Shown here piece by piece: positions 50,826 through 60,108 of a DNA stretch of 64,000 bases; within the stretch, counting starts at the first letter, position 1; every line of letters begins with the position of its first letter. A program made the position numbers and the translations under genes. The notes under the pieces were generated by a model. That model did no database searches. It was not told where the DNA came from and saw only the letters and a program-made list of their open reading frames with translations. This DNA is from CAADGU01 sp035444285 (GTDB lineage Bacteria; Chloroflexota; Anaerolineae; Promineifilales; Promineifilaceae): positions 62,001 to 126,000 of the forward strand of contig DAOMOK010000011.1 in the NCBI GenBank assembly GCA_035444285.1, written 5' to 3'.

Positions 50826-52246
50826 CGTCTCCAATCTCGAATTGCCTTGATCTCCTGCACTAATCGTTCGTACTCGGTGGCGGGCAGCGGTTCCAGACCG
50901 TACCAGACGCGCTCATAGGTGGTGATGATGGGTACCAATGAGGGCACGATCTCTTTGTGCAGCCGTTCTTGTTGCAGCAGTTCCAGGTTGGTGCGGTGGC
51001 GGTCAAAACGCAGCAACCCTTTTTCATCCAGCGCCAGCAGCATCGCCAGAAAGAGGCGGCGGGCGGCTTCGCGGTAATCCCCTTTTTCTACCAACTGGCG
51101 GCCTTCATTAACGGCCGTCACCACTTGGATTGGTTTTTTTTCTTCCGGCTCTTCTTCATCCTCTTTGCCCGGCCACAGCAGCAGCGCCACGGCCGTGGCG
51201 ATCAACACTAACGCCGCCGCCGCTGCTGCCAGCAGCAGCCACCGATTAGTGGTTGTTGTGGCTTCTGGTGATTGCGGGGCCGCAGTGGCAACAGGGGGGA
51301 TGGGCACGGCCGTAGCTGTGGCTGATGTGCTGGCGGTTGTATTGGTAGCCGCAGGTGTTGATTGGCCCGCTTCATTTTCGCTGTCGCCGTTTTCGCCACT
51401 GCTGTTTTCTTCACCACCATTCTCTTCACTAACAGTCTCTTGACCACTTTCTGCCCCCGGTAAATCCCCGGTCTGGTTGGTAGGGGAATCGGTCGAGTCC
51501 TCCGCCAACTCCTCTTTTTGTTCATTGCCCGTCCCTGTTTGTCCATCAGCCGTTGCTTCGATGGGAACCGCCTCCATCGGTGGTTCGTTCCCCGGTGGCT
51601 CAGTCTGTGCTGGCCCAATCGCTGGTGACTCAACCGTCGCCGGGGGTTGAGTCACCGGTGCTTCTCCATCAGCAGCAGGGCCGCTTTGATCAGTTGCAGG
51701 GCTGGTTGTCGCCGCAGGGGTAGTGGCAGGGGGGAGAGTTGCGGGTGGCATATCAGATGGCGGCGAACCCGGCAAGGTGGCGTCATTGCCGCCGGTTGCC
51801 CCCGCCGCCCCCGCCAGTGAGTTACCGTTTGCGGCGTTATCTCCTGTTTGTAAGGAAGGCAAAGGCCGGGACGCCGCGCATAACTGGTTGGGGCATAGGC
51901 CGCCGAGGTATTGGCTGGCGCGGGCCGGGTTGCAGGGTTGGGTTTGCAGGGCCTGGGCCGCGCCCTGGTGATTCACCTGCATCACGGAGCCGTCGGGAAA
52001 TTGCACGGCCGTAATCAAGCTAAGGGCATGGGCAACGGCCGTCATTGTTTCCCGGCACTGCTCGTTGTCGTTGGCGGTGTTTAGTATCTGGCTGCGATAG
52101 TGGGCGATGGCGCTCAAATAGGCTTCCAGCGTCACCGTCTGCTGGGCGGCGCCGTGCCCAGGCCCAACCAGCAGCCATCCCACACCCACCACAAGCAGGA
52201 TTATACGCAGCCCATAACGTCGAATACCGGCAACCTTGTCTACCAT
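50816..52246 (-). CDS. DUF4129 membrane protein with long acidic linker
   Basis: A 476-residue protein with an N-terminal signal or anchor (IILLVVGVGWLLVGPG), a small outer helical domain (about 35-135), and a very long Pro/Thr/Glu-rich low-complexity segment (about 140-320, for example EENSSGENGDSENEAGQ). A membrane helix follows (LLLAAAAAALVLIATAVALLL) and a C-terminal cytosolic DUF4129 domain (YREAARRLFLAMLLALDEKG, RTNLELLQQE). It is the first gene of the MoxR cluster. The disordered segment resembles a wall-spanning stalk. Confidence 0.85.
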   Translation of the reverse strand: MVDKVAGIRRYGLRIILLVVGVGWLLVGPGHGAAQQTVTLEAYLSAIAHYRSQILNTANDNEQCRETMTAVAHALSLITAVQFPDGSVMQVNHQGAAQALQTQPCNPARASQYLGGLCPNQLCAASRPLPSLQTGDNAANGNSLAGAAGATGGNDATLPGSPPSDMPPATLPPATTPAATTSPATDQSGPAADGEAPVTQPPATVESPAIGPAQTEPPGNEPPMEAVPIEATADGQTGTGNEQKEELAEDSTDSPTNQTGDLPGAESGQETVSEENGGEENSSGENGDSENEAGQSTPAATNTTASTSATATAVPIPPVATAAPQSPEATTTTNRWLLLAAAAAALVLIATAVALLLWPGKEDEEEPEEKKPIQVVTAVNEGRQLVEKGDYREAARRLFLAMLLALDEKGLLRFDRHRTNLELLQQERLHKEIVPSLVPIITTYERVWYGLEPLPATEYERLVQEIKAIRDWRRDP

Positions 52247-52369
52247 CGGCGCATTGTAACATGACGCATGAAATTATTGACAGGATTAGGAAATTTTTGC
52301 TAAACTGATTGTGAAATTCATCACAATTTCGATCATCAACTCGTCTTGAACCAAAAATGGAGTAAACAA

Positions 52370-53761
52370 ATGTCTACCATCGTTGTTAACCCAACGCAGA
52401 AAAAAAAGCTCAACCATCCCCCCGGCCCCAACCCACCCTGGCCTTCCGGCATTATTCGCCAGTTTCAGGGACGGCCGTTAGCCAAATTGGAGGAACTAAT
52501 CACCCAATACGGCGACGCAGTGCGTTTCCGCGCCATCCTACACTTTTATGGCTATATCTTTTGCCACCCTGATCACAACAGACACATTTTGCAAGACAAC
52601 AACAAGAACTACACCAAACTGCCCCATCCCAGTCTGCTGCTGCTTACGCCCGTGATCGGCAAGGGACTGCTGACCAGCGATGGCGACTTCTGGCGGCGGC
52701 AGCGGCGCCTGGCGCAGCCCGCTTTCCACCGCCAGCGTATCGCCGGTTTTGCCACGACGATGACCGATGCCACCAGCGTCATGGTGGACAAATGGCAAGA
52801 CGGGCAAACGCTCAATCTGGCCGAGGAGATGATGCACCTGACGCTGGAAATTGCCGGAAAGACGTTGTTTAGCATTGACCTGACGCGGGCAGCGGATACG
52901 GTGGGCGAAGCGTTCACGGCCGTGAACGAAGAAGTCGCCGCCCTCAGCAGCACCCCGTTTGCTTATGAACGGCTGCGATATGTCCCCTGGTGGCGCAGCA
53001 GCCGTATCATCCACCAGAACACGGCCGTACTGGACAATGTTGTCCATACCATCATTGCCGAACGACGCCGGTCCGGCGAACAAAAAGATGATTTACTGGG
53101 GATGCTCATGGCCGCCCGCGACGAGGAAACGGGCGAAGGCATGGATGACCGCCAACTGCGCGATGAGGTGATGACCATCATGTTGGCCGGGCACGAGACC
53201 ACGGCTGTGGCCCTCAGTTGGGTTTTTTACCTGCTCTCCCAACACCCGGATGTCCGTACCCGGCTGGAACAAGAACTGGCGGATGGTTTGGCGGACGGCC
53301 GTGCGCCAAACCTTGCCGACATCCCCCAACTGCCCTACACCACCAGGGTCATAGAAGAAACCATGCGCCTCTACCCGCCTGCTTATGCCATTGGCCGTTT
53401 TGGCCACGAAGCCGACGTAATCGGCGGTTACGACGTGCCTGCCAACACCGTCATCACCCTCAGCCCCTACCTGACGCACCGCCACCCGGACTTCTGGGAA
53501 GAGCCACTCAAGTTTGACCCGGAACGCTTTATGCCAGAGCGGGTGGCCGAACGGCCGCGTTATGCCTACCTGCCCTTTGGCGGCGGGCCACGCCAGTGCA
53601 TCGGCAACAATTTCGCTATGACCGAAGCGATTCTGCTGCTGGCGACCATTGCCCAACGTTTCCGCGCCGAACTCAAACCCGGCCATCAGGTGGAAATGGA
53701 GCCGCTCATTACCCTGCGCCCCAAAGGCGGCCTGCCCATGATTTTGCAGAAGAGGGGGTGA
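52370..53761 (+). CDS. Cytochrome P450
   Basis: A soluble bacterial P450 of about 463 residues. The I-helix oxygen motif is LAGHETTAVALSW, the K-helix ExxR is EETMRLYPP, the PERF region is FDPERFMPERV and the heme cysteine lies in FGGGPRQCIGNNFA. It oxidises an unknown hydrophobic substrate with electrons from a partner reductase not seen here. GGAG is 7 bases before the ATG at 52370; the TTG at 52346 is less likely. A terminator hairpin follows at 53878-53912. Confidence 0.95.
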   Translation: MSTIVVNPTQKKKLNHPPGPNPPWPSGIIRQFQGRPLAKLEELITQYGDAVRFRAILHFYGYIFCHPDHNRHILQDNNKNYTKLPHPSLLLLTPVIGKGLLTSDGDFWRRQRRLAQPAFHRQRIAGFATTMTDATSVMVDKWQDGQTLNLAEEMMHLTLEIAGKTLFSIDLTRAADTVGEAFTAVNEEVAALSSTPFAYERLRYVPWWRSSRIIHQNTAVLDNVVHTIIAERRRSGEQKDDLLGMLMAARDEETGEGMDDRQLRDEVMTIMLAGHETTAVALSWVFYLLSQHPDVRTRLEQELADGLADGRAPNLADIPQLPYTTRVIEETMRLYPPAYAIGRFGHEADVIGGYDVPANTVITLSPYLTHRHPDFWEEPLKFDPERFMPERVAERPRYAYLPFGGGPRQCIGNNFAMTEAILLLATIAQRFRAELKPGHQVEMEPLITLRPKGGLPMILQKRG

Positions 53762-53877
53762 GCAGGTGAGCGGGCGATGGGGTGATCTGTAGGGTAGGCC
53801 TTGTGCCTGCTCTGCCACACCATGAGCAGCTGCGGGGGTATGAGGTGAGAAGTATAAGGGCTTGTTAGAACTGGTCT

Positions 53878-53912
53878 GGCGACTGTTATCAGGCGGTGAC
53901 AGTCGCCTTTTC
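53878..53912 (+). terminator. Terminator after the P450 gene
   Basis: GGCGACTGT, a 12-base loop and ACAGTCGCC are followed by TTTTCC. It lies about 120 bp downstream of the P450 stop. The rest of the 252-bp gap holds family C words and an inverted copy of the dispersed GCGAAGAAACGCGAA repeat (about 53968-54002). Confidence 0.65.
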
Positions 53913-54013
53913 CATCTCTATAATCTTGCTCACATTTTTACAGCGCAGAGACGCAGCGGCGCAGAGATTTTATTTCGCGTTTCTTCGCGCCCTTCGCAGA
54001 TCAAGGAAAGTTT

Positions 54014-56110
54014 ATGTCACAAAAAAAACGTTTAGCCACGGCCGTCTTCATCCTCCTGTTATTAGTTGCCTGCTCTGGCAACACCAGAGTGACACCAACG
54101 GCCGTGCCCACAGCAATGGTCAATGATCAATTGCCAACGGTTAACGCCCCCACGCCCACAACCGCACCACCGGCTACCGAAATCCCCCGTCCGATCCCTT
54201 CAGTCAGTAGCCCGACGCCCGATAACCAACCACCGATTACCGATAACCGCTTACCGATTACCGATCCCTACCCCAACCTTAGCCGCGCCCCCGTCACCGA
54301 GGCCGAGCGGCTGACGGCCGAACGACTGGAGAGCCACTACCCCCCCGACCGGGACGACGTGGCCTTGCTGGTGGCCTACAAAGGGGCCACACCGCCCACC
54401 GAAGCAGCCGCACTCGTAAGCGAACCGCTGCCAGTGGGTACGCAGCAACTCCTGACCATCAACAATACCGACACCAACACCAACACCTCTGCCGAATTTG
54501 TGCTGATGTACGTTAGCGACCACGCCTACTTTTGGTTTGACACCACCCCTGGCCTGGCCGAACCGGCGCAGACCACGCTGCAACAAACGGGCGCCGGTTT
54601 TGACGAGATTTACCGGCGCAGCCACCTCTTCTTTGACACGGAAGCCAGCCCCGGTGTGGATGGCGACCCGCGCATCCACATCGTCAACGCCTCACCGGTC
54701 AACTTGTGTGATATTGGCCCCACCGAACTCGATTTTTGTTACCTGGCGGGGTATTTCAGTTCCCATGACCTGATTCCCCACAGCGTAGACCCTACCTCGA
54801 ATGCGCGGGAGATGTTTGTGATGAACGGCCGTGGGTTTGGCTACCCCGGTTATCTGGACACGCTGGCGCACGAATTCCGCCACATGATCGAAGCCAACTA
54901 TGATAACAACGATTGGGATTGGGCCGTGGAAGGGTCGGCCATGTTGGCCGAAGAACTGGTGGGTTACCCCGGCGACGGCGTCTACCGTGCTAACCTCTTT
55001 CTGCAAAACCCCGACCAGCAGTTGAACCGCTGGACGGACGGTAATACCCTGCCCTATTACGGCCAGGGTTATCTGCTCAACCGCTACATTTTTAACCGTT
55101 TGGGCGAAAAGTTATATCGTGATTTTGCCAACCATCCCGAACCTGCTTTTACGGCGTTGGATGATCTGGCACAAACATATAATCTGGATTTTGGCAGCGG
55201 CCTGGAGTTATGGCTGGATTGGCTGGCGGCGTTAGCCATGCACAATGTGCCGGGCGCACCGGAAACGTATGCCCTGGCTGACGGCGTCAGGGCAGTCAAT
55301 CCTAGCCCACTGCCCACCGCCGAAACCACCGTCAACCAATATGCCGCCGATTATTACACCGTGCCAGCCGGACAAAAAAACGCTATTACTTTTACCGGCA
55401 GCAACCACGCGCCGCTGCTGCCGGTGCTGCCGCCATCTGGCGCGCATATGTGGCTGGCCAACCGCGCCAATTTCAGCGCCGTCCGACTGACGCGCGCTTT
55501 TGATCTCACGGCCGTGACCCAGGCCACTCTCACCTACGATGTGTACCACGACATCGAAGTGGGCTACGACTTCGCCTACGTCACCGCCTCCAGCGACGGC
55601 GGGCAGACCTGGCAGCCGCTGACCGGGGCGCAGATGCAAGGCCACGCCCTTGACCACGACCCATCCGAATCTGCCCTGACCGAACGCTTCTACACCGGCA
55701 CAAGCGACGGTTGGGTGCAGGAAAGCATTGACCTGACGCCCTTCGCCGGGCAGGAAATCTTGCTGCGCCTTGAATACGTCACCGACCCCATCCTCACCTT
55801 TGGCGGGCTGGCGCTGGACAACATCGCCATTCCCGAAATCGGCTATGTGGATGATGCCGAATCGGACATGGGCTGGACGGCGGAAGGGTTTGTACGCGCC
55901 ACCGGCTACGTGCCCCAAACCTGGCATCTTATTTTCATTACGTTTGATGAGACCAGGCCGGTGGTGCAGGCAATTGAGGTGATGGGGGATGGTACGGCCG
56001 TGATCACCCCGCCCAACAGCACCCAAGACAGCATCCTCATCGTCGCCGCCACCGCCCCTATGACCTTGCTCCCGGCGTATTACCGGTTATCGGTAGACGG
56101 TAATCGGTAA
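54014..56110 (+). CDS. Secreted lipoprotein, HExxH zinc metallopeptidase-like
   Basis: A 698-residue protein with a lipoprotein signal (LATAVFILLLLVACSG, cysteine at about 20). A Thr/Pro linker follows and then a zinc-peptidase-like domain with LDTLAHEFRHMIEANYDNND (HEFRH near residue 290) and downstream WAVEGSAMLAEEL, as in neutral and M6-like metallopeptidases. The C-terminal half is beta-rich (LTYDVYHDIEVGYDFAYV, LDNIAIPEIGYVDDAE), like the immune-inhibitor-A C-terminal modules. Residues about 72-92 (NQPPITDNRLPITD) are encoded by an in-frame heptamer array, and the final residues (YRLSVDGNR) come from another array that supplies the stop. It probably acts at the cell surface; the substrate is unknown. 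Confidence 0.82.
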   Translation: MSQKKRLATAVFILLLLVACSGNTRVTPTAVPTAMVNDQLPTVNAPTPTTAPPATEIPRPIPSVSSPTPDNQPPITDNRLPITDPYPNLSRAPVTEAERLTAERLESHYPPDRDDVALLVAYKGATPPTEAAALVSEPLPVGTQQLLTINNTDTNTNTSAEFVLMYVSDHAYFWFDTTPGLAEPAQTTLQQTGAGFDEIYRRSHLFFDTEASPGVDGDPRIHIVNASPVNLCDIGPTELDFCYLAGYFSSHDLIPHSVDPTSNAREMFVMNGRGFGYPGYLDTLAHEFRHMIEANYDNNDWDWAVEGSAMLAEELVGYPGDGVYRANLFLQNPDQQLNRWTDGNTLPYYGQGYLLNRYIFNRLGEKLYRDFANHPEPAFTALDDLAQTYNLDFGSGLELWLDWLAALAMHNVPGAPETYALADGVRAVNPSPLPTAETTVNQYAADYYTVPAGQKNAITFTGSNHAPLLPVLPPSGAHMWLANRANFSAVRLTRAFDLTAVTQATLTYDVYHDIEVGYDFAYVTASSDGGQTWQPLTGAQMQGHALDHDPSESALTERFYTGTSDGWVQESIDLTPFAGQEILLRLEYVTDPILTFGGLALDNIAIPEIGYVDDAESDMGWTAEGFVRATGYVPQTWHLIFITFDETRPVVQAIEVMGDGTAVITPPNSTQDSILIVAATAPMTLLPAYYRLSVDGNR
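54222..54272. repeat. Family B heptamer array inside the metallopeptidase gene
   Basis: CCGATAACCAACCACCGATTACC-type words are read in frame as DNQPPITDNRLPITD in the linker after the lipobox. Seven-nt words need three copies to return to frame, and here they keep the frame open. Confidence 0.85.
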
Positions 56111-56201
56111 TCGGCGGGCCTTCCGATTACCGACAACTGATTACCGAAACTGGGGTACAATCCCAGGAACTATACAAGTGATAAAAAACACCATGACCAT
56201 G

Positions 56202-56228
56202 GTGGGACGATTTTCCAAATCGTCCCAC
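56202..56228. other. Hairpin in the leader of the baeRF gene
   Basis: GTGGGACGATTT and its reverse complement, with a three-base loop, sit just before the ribosome binding site AAAAAAGGAG of the gene at 56251. The A-run after the stem is not a terminator on the plus strand. It may be a REP element or a leader hairpin. Confidence 0.5.
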
Positions 56229-56250
56229 AGCAAAAAAGGAGAAGACGACT

Positions 56251-57336
56251 ATGAACCGCCATGACGTGCAATTACTACAACAAGTCAAAGGCTATCCGGC
56301 TATCACCATCACCATGCCCACCCACCGCACCTCCCCAGATAATCGCCAGGACCCCATCCGGCTGAAAAATCTGGTGCTGGAAGCGGGCAACCGGCTGCTG
56401 CAAGAGATGAGCAAACGCGAGGCCGACCCCTTGTTGGCCCGGCTGGAACAGTTAGCCAAAAGCGTAGACCACCCGCACACCCTGGACGGGCTGGCAATCT
56501 TTGCCAACCGGGATTTTGGCCGCCTATTTAATCTGCCTTTTACCCTGCCCGAACGGGTGGTCATTGATGAATCCTTCCTCACCCGCGACCTGGTTTTTGC
56601 CCTGAACCGCACACCCCGTTATTGGGTGCTGGCCTTAAGCGAACAGCCCACCCGCCTGTTTGAAGGCACAAAAGCAGACCTGGTGGAAATTGAAGAGGAA
56701 GGTTTCCCCATGACCCACGAAGGGCCAGGGGGCGCAGAGCCATTACCCGGCGGCTTTGGCGTGAATGTCTCCGCGCACCGGGATGAGCGCCACCGCCAGT
56801 TTTTCCGCCAGGTAGATAACGCCCTCAAGCCATTCCTGGCCGACGACCCTTTGCCGCTGGCGGTCGTGGGTGTGGATCGGTACCTGGCGTTTTTTAACGA
56901 AGTGACCGCCCATAAGGAGGCGATTATCACCACCCTGACCGGCAATCACGATAAAACGCCGGCGCATGAGTTGGGCGAACTGGTCTGGCCGTTGGTGAAA
57001 GAAAATCTGGCTGCGCAGCGGCAGCAGGTGTTGGCCGAGTTGGACAAGGCAGTGGGGGAACGCAAATTTGTCTCCACGCCGGGCCAGGTGTGGCGGCTGG
57101 CGCAGGAAGGGCGCGGCCGTTTGCTGCTGGTGGAGGAAGATTTCCATTACCCGGCGCGGGTAGATGAGACGGGGCTGATCCTGACCCCGGCCGATGATCC
57201 CACCGCCCCGGACGTGATCGCCGACGCCGTAGATGACATTATTGAAACGGTGCTGGACAAACAGGGGCGGGTGGTTTTTGTGGACAACGGCCAGTTAGCC
57301 GACCACCAGCGCATTTCCCTCATCCTGCGCTATTAA
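56251..57336 (+). CDS. baeRF-family (archaeo-eukaryotic release factor-like) protein
   Basis: A 361-residue protein that looks like the bacterial eRF1-like families. It has an N-terminal domain ending in LDGLAIFANRDFGRLFNLPF, a central domain with LPLAVVGVDRYLAFFNEVTA, and the C-terminal LVEEDFHYPARVD and IIETVLDKQGRVVFVDNGQL. Proteins of this type are proposed to act on stalled or hibernating ribosomes; no GGQ peptide-release motif is seen. It is a single gene with a strong ribosome binding site (AAAGGAGAAG). Confidence 0.8.
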   Translation: MNRHDVQLLQQVKGYPAITITMPTHRTSPDNRQDPIRLKNLVLEAGNRLLQEMSKREADPLLARLEQLAKSVDHPHTLDGLAIFANRDFGRLFNLPFTLPERVVIDESFLTRDLVFALNRTPRYWVLALSEQPTRLFEGTKADLVEIEEEGFPMTHEGPGGAEPLPGGFGVNVSAHRDERHRQFFRQVDNALKPFLADDPLPLAVVGVDRYLAFFNEVTAHKEAIITTLTGNHDKTPAHELGELVWPLVKENLAAQRQQVLAELDKAVGERKFVSTPGQVWRLAQEGRGRLLLVEEDFHYPARVDETGLILTPADDPTAPDVIADAVDDIIETVLDKQGRVVFVDNGQLADHQRISLILRY

Positions 57337-57347
57337 CCAACCACCTG

Positions 57348-57401
57348 TTCGTAGTAGGCGATTTATCGCCGTTTGCAGGCGATAAATCGCCTACTACAAA
57401 C
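57348..57401. repeat. REP-type palindrome between the baeRF and S41 genes
   Basis: GTAGTAGGCGATTTATCGCC and its near-exact reverse complement surround GTTTGCA. It is the cleanest of the three copies in the window. Confidence 0.85.
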
Positions 57402-57453
57402 ATTTTCGTTTGTGGTGGTGGGCGATTGCCCACGAGAATTTTTGGGAAAACAA

Positions 57454-59895
57454 ATGAACTTGAAAACTATCATCACCCTCAGCATCATCATTTTGTTGTT
57501 GGCCGCCGCCTGTACGGAGCCGGAGCCAACCCCCACGTCGGCGCCATCGCCAACGGCCGTACCCCCCACCAGCACCGCCACCCACACGGCCGTGCCCACC
57601 GAAGAACCAACGGCAACGGCCGTGCCCCCCACCCCCACCCCCGAACCAACGGCCAAACCAATTACCGATAACGGATTACCGATAACGGATAACGACGAAG
57701 GCGGCCCCGTGGCCATCACCGGCCTCGTCACTTACACCAACCCCTTCTTTACGTTGGGCGTGGCCGCCCCGGTCGTCATTTTGGAAGACCAGGCCGGTTT
57801 TGTAGACCGGGACAAAAATTACATCTTCCCGGTGGAGTCACAAACCCTGGGGCAAATCACCTCCGACTTCTACACCTCCCCCTTCTCCTACTCCATCGCC
57901 CTGCCTATCGAACCGCAGGGCGCCTGGCGGGATGTGGACTTTGACGATGAAGAAGAACAAGGCGTACAGGTTTTTGCCATCGCCTACTGGACCAACACCT
58001 TTGGCGACCCCTTCCTGGAAGAGCGTGACCTGGGCGGCGGCGGCTGGTCTACCGCCTACGCCTCCACCAAAATCAGCCGCAACCCGGAACATGACCGGGA
58101 GATCAGCGGCGGCAAACTGCTGGTCTACGCCCCCGATGATCAGCAAGGCTTCCCGCAAAATTTTGGCCCGGACGGCCTGCTCTTCACCGGCGACGAAGAG
58201 ATGATCAACCTGCCCGCCGGTTACACCCTGGTGGACCTGGACACCGCCCCATTCACCTTTGACCGCAGCCGCCGCCCGCGCGTAGACCTGGTGGAGCCAG
58301 ATGGCGCAGCATTGGTGGACTACTCAGAACTGGGCTACACCGAGGCGTTTAACGCCCTGGTAGACCAACTCATCAACGAGTACGCCTTTACCGAATACAA
58401 AAACATTGATTGGGAGGCGCTGCGGGCGGAGTTTGAACCCCGTTTTATGACAGCGGAGGCAACCGGAGATGACCTGGCTTACCGCCGCGCCTTGCGTGAC
58501 TTTGCCTGGCGCATCCCGGATGGGCACGTTTCCGGCCCGTTTGTGCAGGAAGATTTCCGCGACGCGGTATTGGGGGGGATTGGGTTGGCGATCAAGGAGT
58601 TGGACGACGGCACGGCCGTCGTCACCTTCCTCACCCCCAACGGCCCGGCAGCCCAGGCCGGCATTGAATGGGGCGCGGAGATTATCGCCATCAATGAGGT
58701 GGCCATCAGCGAGCATATTGACCAGACCGTCTCCTATTTTGGCCCCTACAGCACCGCCCACGCCGAACGGCAAGACAAACTGCTATTTGCTACTCGTTTC
58801 CCGCGCAACGCCTTTGTCACCGTCACCTACCAGGACCCTGGCGGCGCGGTACAAACGGCCGAACTCAACGCCAATTCTGAACTGGAAAGCTACTTCTACT
58901 GGGTAGACAACAAAGTCGGCGACGGCCTGCAACTGCCGGTGGAGTATGAACTGTTGGACGAAGGCATCGGCTACGTGGCCATCTACAGCTTTTCTGACAA
59001 CGACGTGTTAACGGTGCAGTTGTGGGAACGCATGATCCGCGATTTCAAAGAGGCCGAAGTCTCGGCCATTATCGTTGATATGCGGCGCAACGGCGGCGGG
59101 CGTGGCTTCCTGGCCGACCAGATGGCAGCCTATTTCTTTGATGAGCCGTTGGAACTGGGCAATACGGCCGCATATGACCGGGATCGCGGCGAATTCCATA
59201 TGGATGAAGAGCCGCAGCGTTTTATCCTGCCGCCGGACGAAAGCCTGCGTTACGATGGCCCGGTTGTGGTGCTGGTGGCGGCGGACTGCGCCAGCGCCTG
59301 TGAATTTTTCAGCTACGACATGACGCTGCAAAACCGGGCCACCATCATCGGCCACACGCCCACCGCCGGGCTGGGTGGCCCGGTGGACGAGGTGGCCATG
59401 CCAGAGGATGAGGCCTTCCGCTTTACGCAGGGCCGGGCCGTAGATATGGAGGGTAACATTCACATTGAGGGTATTGGTGTGGTGCCGGATATCGTGGTGC
59501 CGGTGGATGAAACGGCCGTGCTCGGGGAAGAGGACGCCCTTCTACAAGCCGCTATCCGTTACCTGTCAGGTGAGTCGGTTGACGGCGGTACGCTGGTATT
59601 GGGCGACGAGGCTTCCGGCACGCTCACACCCAAGAGTCGGGTGCAATACACCGTCACCCTCAGCGCGGGTGACGTGGTCAACCTGCTCCTGGAAAGCAAC
59701 AGCGCCGGCCAAAATGTCATCATGCGCATTCTAGACCCTGATTCCGGCCAACAAATCGTGGAAACGGACCCGGACATCATCACCGGCTTTGTGGGCATTG
59801 AACTGGATGAAGACCTGACCCTGCTCATCGAAGTGCGTGCCGAAGACGACACGGCCGTGGTGGAGTACACGTTAAGCATTGAGGATGGGGGGTGA
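57454..59895 (+). CDS. Secreted lipoprotein, S41-family (tail-specific/tricorn-like) serine peptidase
   Basis: A protein of about 813 residues, starting MNLKTIITLSIIIL with a lipobox at LLAAAC. A Thr/Pro stalk follows, then a unique N-terminal domain, a PDZ domain (GGIGLAIKELDDGTAVVTFL, NGPAAQAGIEWG) and an S41 peptidase core (VSAIIVDMRRNGGGRGFLAD and the nucleophile serine in DCASACEFF). The usual lysine region reads TPTAGLGGP, so the dyad looks like tricorn-type S41 enzymes. The C-terminus is a PPC-like beta domain. Two heptamer words occur in frame at 57658-57692 (PITDNGLPITDN). A start at 57373 would add repeat-encoded residues and is rejected. It probably degrades proteins outside the membrane. 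Confidence 0.87.
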   Translation: MNLKTIITLSIIILLLAAACTEPEPTPTSAPSPTAVPPTSTATHTAVPTEEPTATAVPPTPTPEPTAKPITDNGLPITDNDEGGPVAITGLVTYTNPFFTLGVAAPVVILEDQAGFVDRDKNYIFPVESQTLGQITSDFYTSPFSYSIALPIEPQGAWRDVDFDDEEEQGVQVFAIAYWTNTFGDPFLEERDLGGGGWSTAYASTKISRNPEHDREISGGKLLVYAPDDQQGFPQNFGPDGLLFTGDEEMINLPAGYTLVDLDTAPFTFDRSRRPRVDLVEPDGAALVDYSELGYTEAFNALVDQLINEYAFTEYKNIDWEALRAEFEPRFMTAEATGDDLAYRRALRDFAWRIPDGHVSGPFVQEDFRDAVLGGIGLAIKELDDGTAVVTFLTPNGPAAQAGIEWGAEIIAINEVAISEHIDQTVSYFGPYSTAHAERQDKLLFATRFPRNAFVTVTYQDPGGAVQTAELNANSELESYFYWVDNKVGDGLQLPVEYELLDEGIGYVAIYSFSDNDVLTVQLWERMIRDFKEAEVSAIIVDMRRNGGGRGFLADQMAAYFFDEPLELGNTAAYDRDRGEFHMDEEPQRFILPPDESLRYDGPVVVLVAADCASACEFFSYDMTLQNRATIIGHTPTAGLGGPVDEVAMPEDEAFRFTQGRAVDMEGNIHIEGIGVVPDIVVPVDETAVLGEEDALLQAAIRYLSGESVDGGTLVLGDEASGTLTPKSRVQYTVTLSAGDVVNLLLESNSAGQNVIMRILDPDSGQQIVETDPDIITGFVGIELDEDLTLLIEVRAEDDTAVVEYTLSIEDGG
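57658..57692. repeat. Family B heptamer words inside the S41 lipoprotein gene
   Basis: ACCGATAACGGATTACCGATAACGGAT is read in frame as TDNGLPITDN at the end of the Thr/Pro stalk, nearly the same peptide as in the lipoprotein at 54014-56110. Confidence 0.85.
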
Positions 59896-59954
59896 CGGCC
59901 GTGAGCCGTAATTCGTGAGCCGTAATCCGTTATCGGTAAACGGTAATCGGTGTG

Positions 59955-60108
59955 GTAAGGGCGGGACAGGCGGGATAGGTTTTGCCGAAAACGTGTCTAT
60001 TTGTCTCCCGCCTGTCTCGCCCCCGTTGATGGCGCCGGACGGGGTGAGACGGCGCGGGTTAATGTCTGGGGTGATAGACAAGGCCCCGCCGCGCCGTCCC
60101 GCCCCTAC
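59955..60108. mobile_element. MITE-like element, copy 2
   Basis: A 154-bp element beginning GTAAGGGCGGGAC and ending GTCCCGCCCCTAC, an inverted repeat with one mismatch. Its inner blocks CTGTCTCGCCCCCGTTG and GCGCCGGACGGGGTGAGACGG match copy 1 at 18132-18306. It lies at the 3' end of an EAD-like gene, as copy 1 lies at the 3' end of the STAND pseudogene, and it encodes the tail of that EAD protein. The 163-bp gap after the S41 gene otherwise holds a family B array (59898-59952). Confidence 0.72.
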
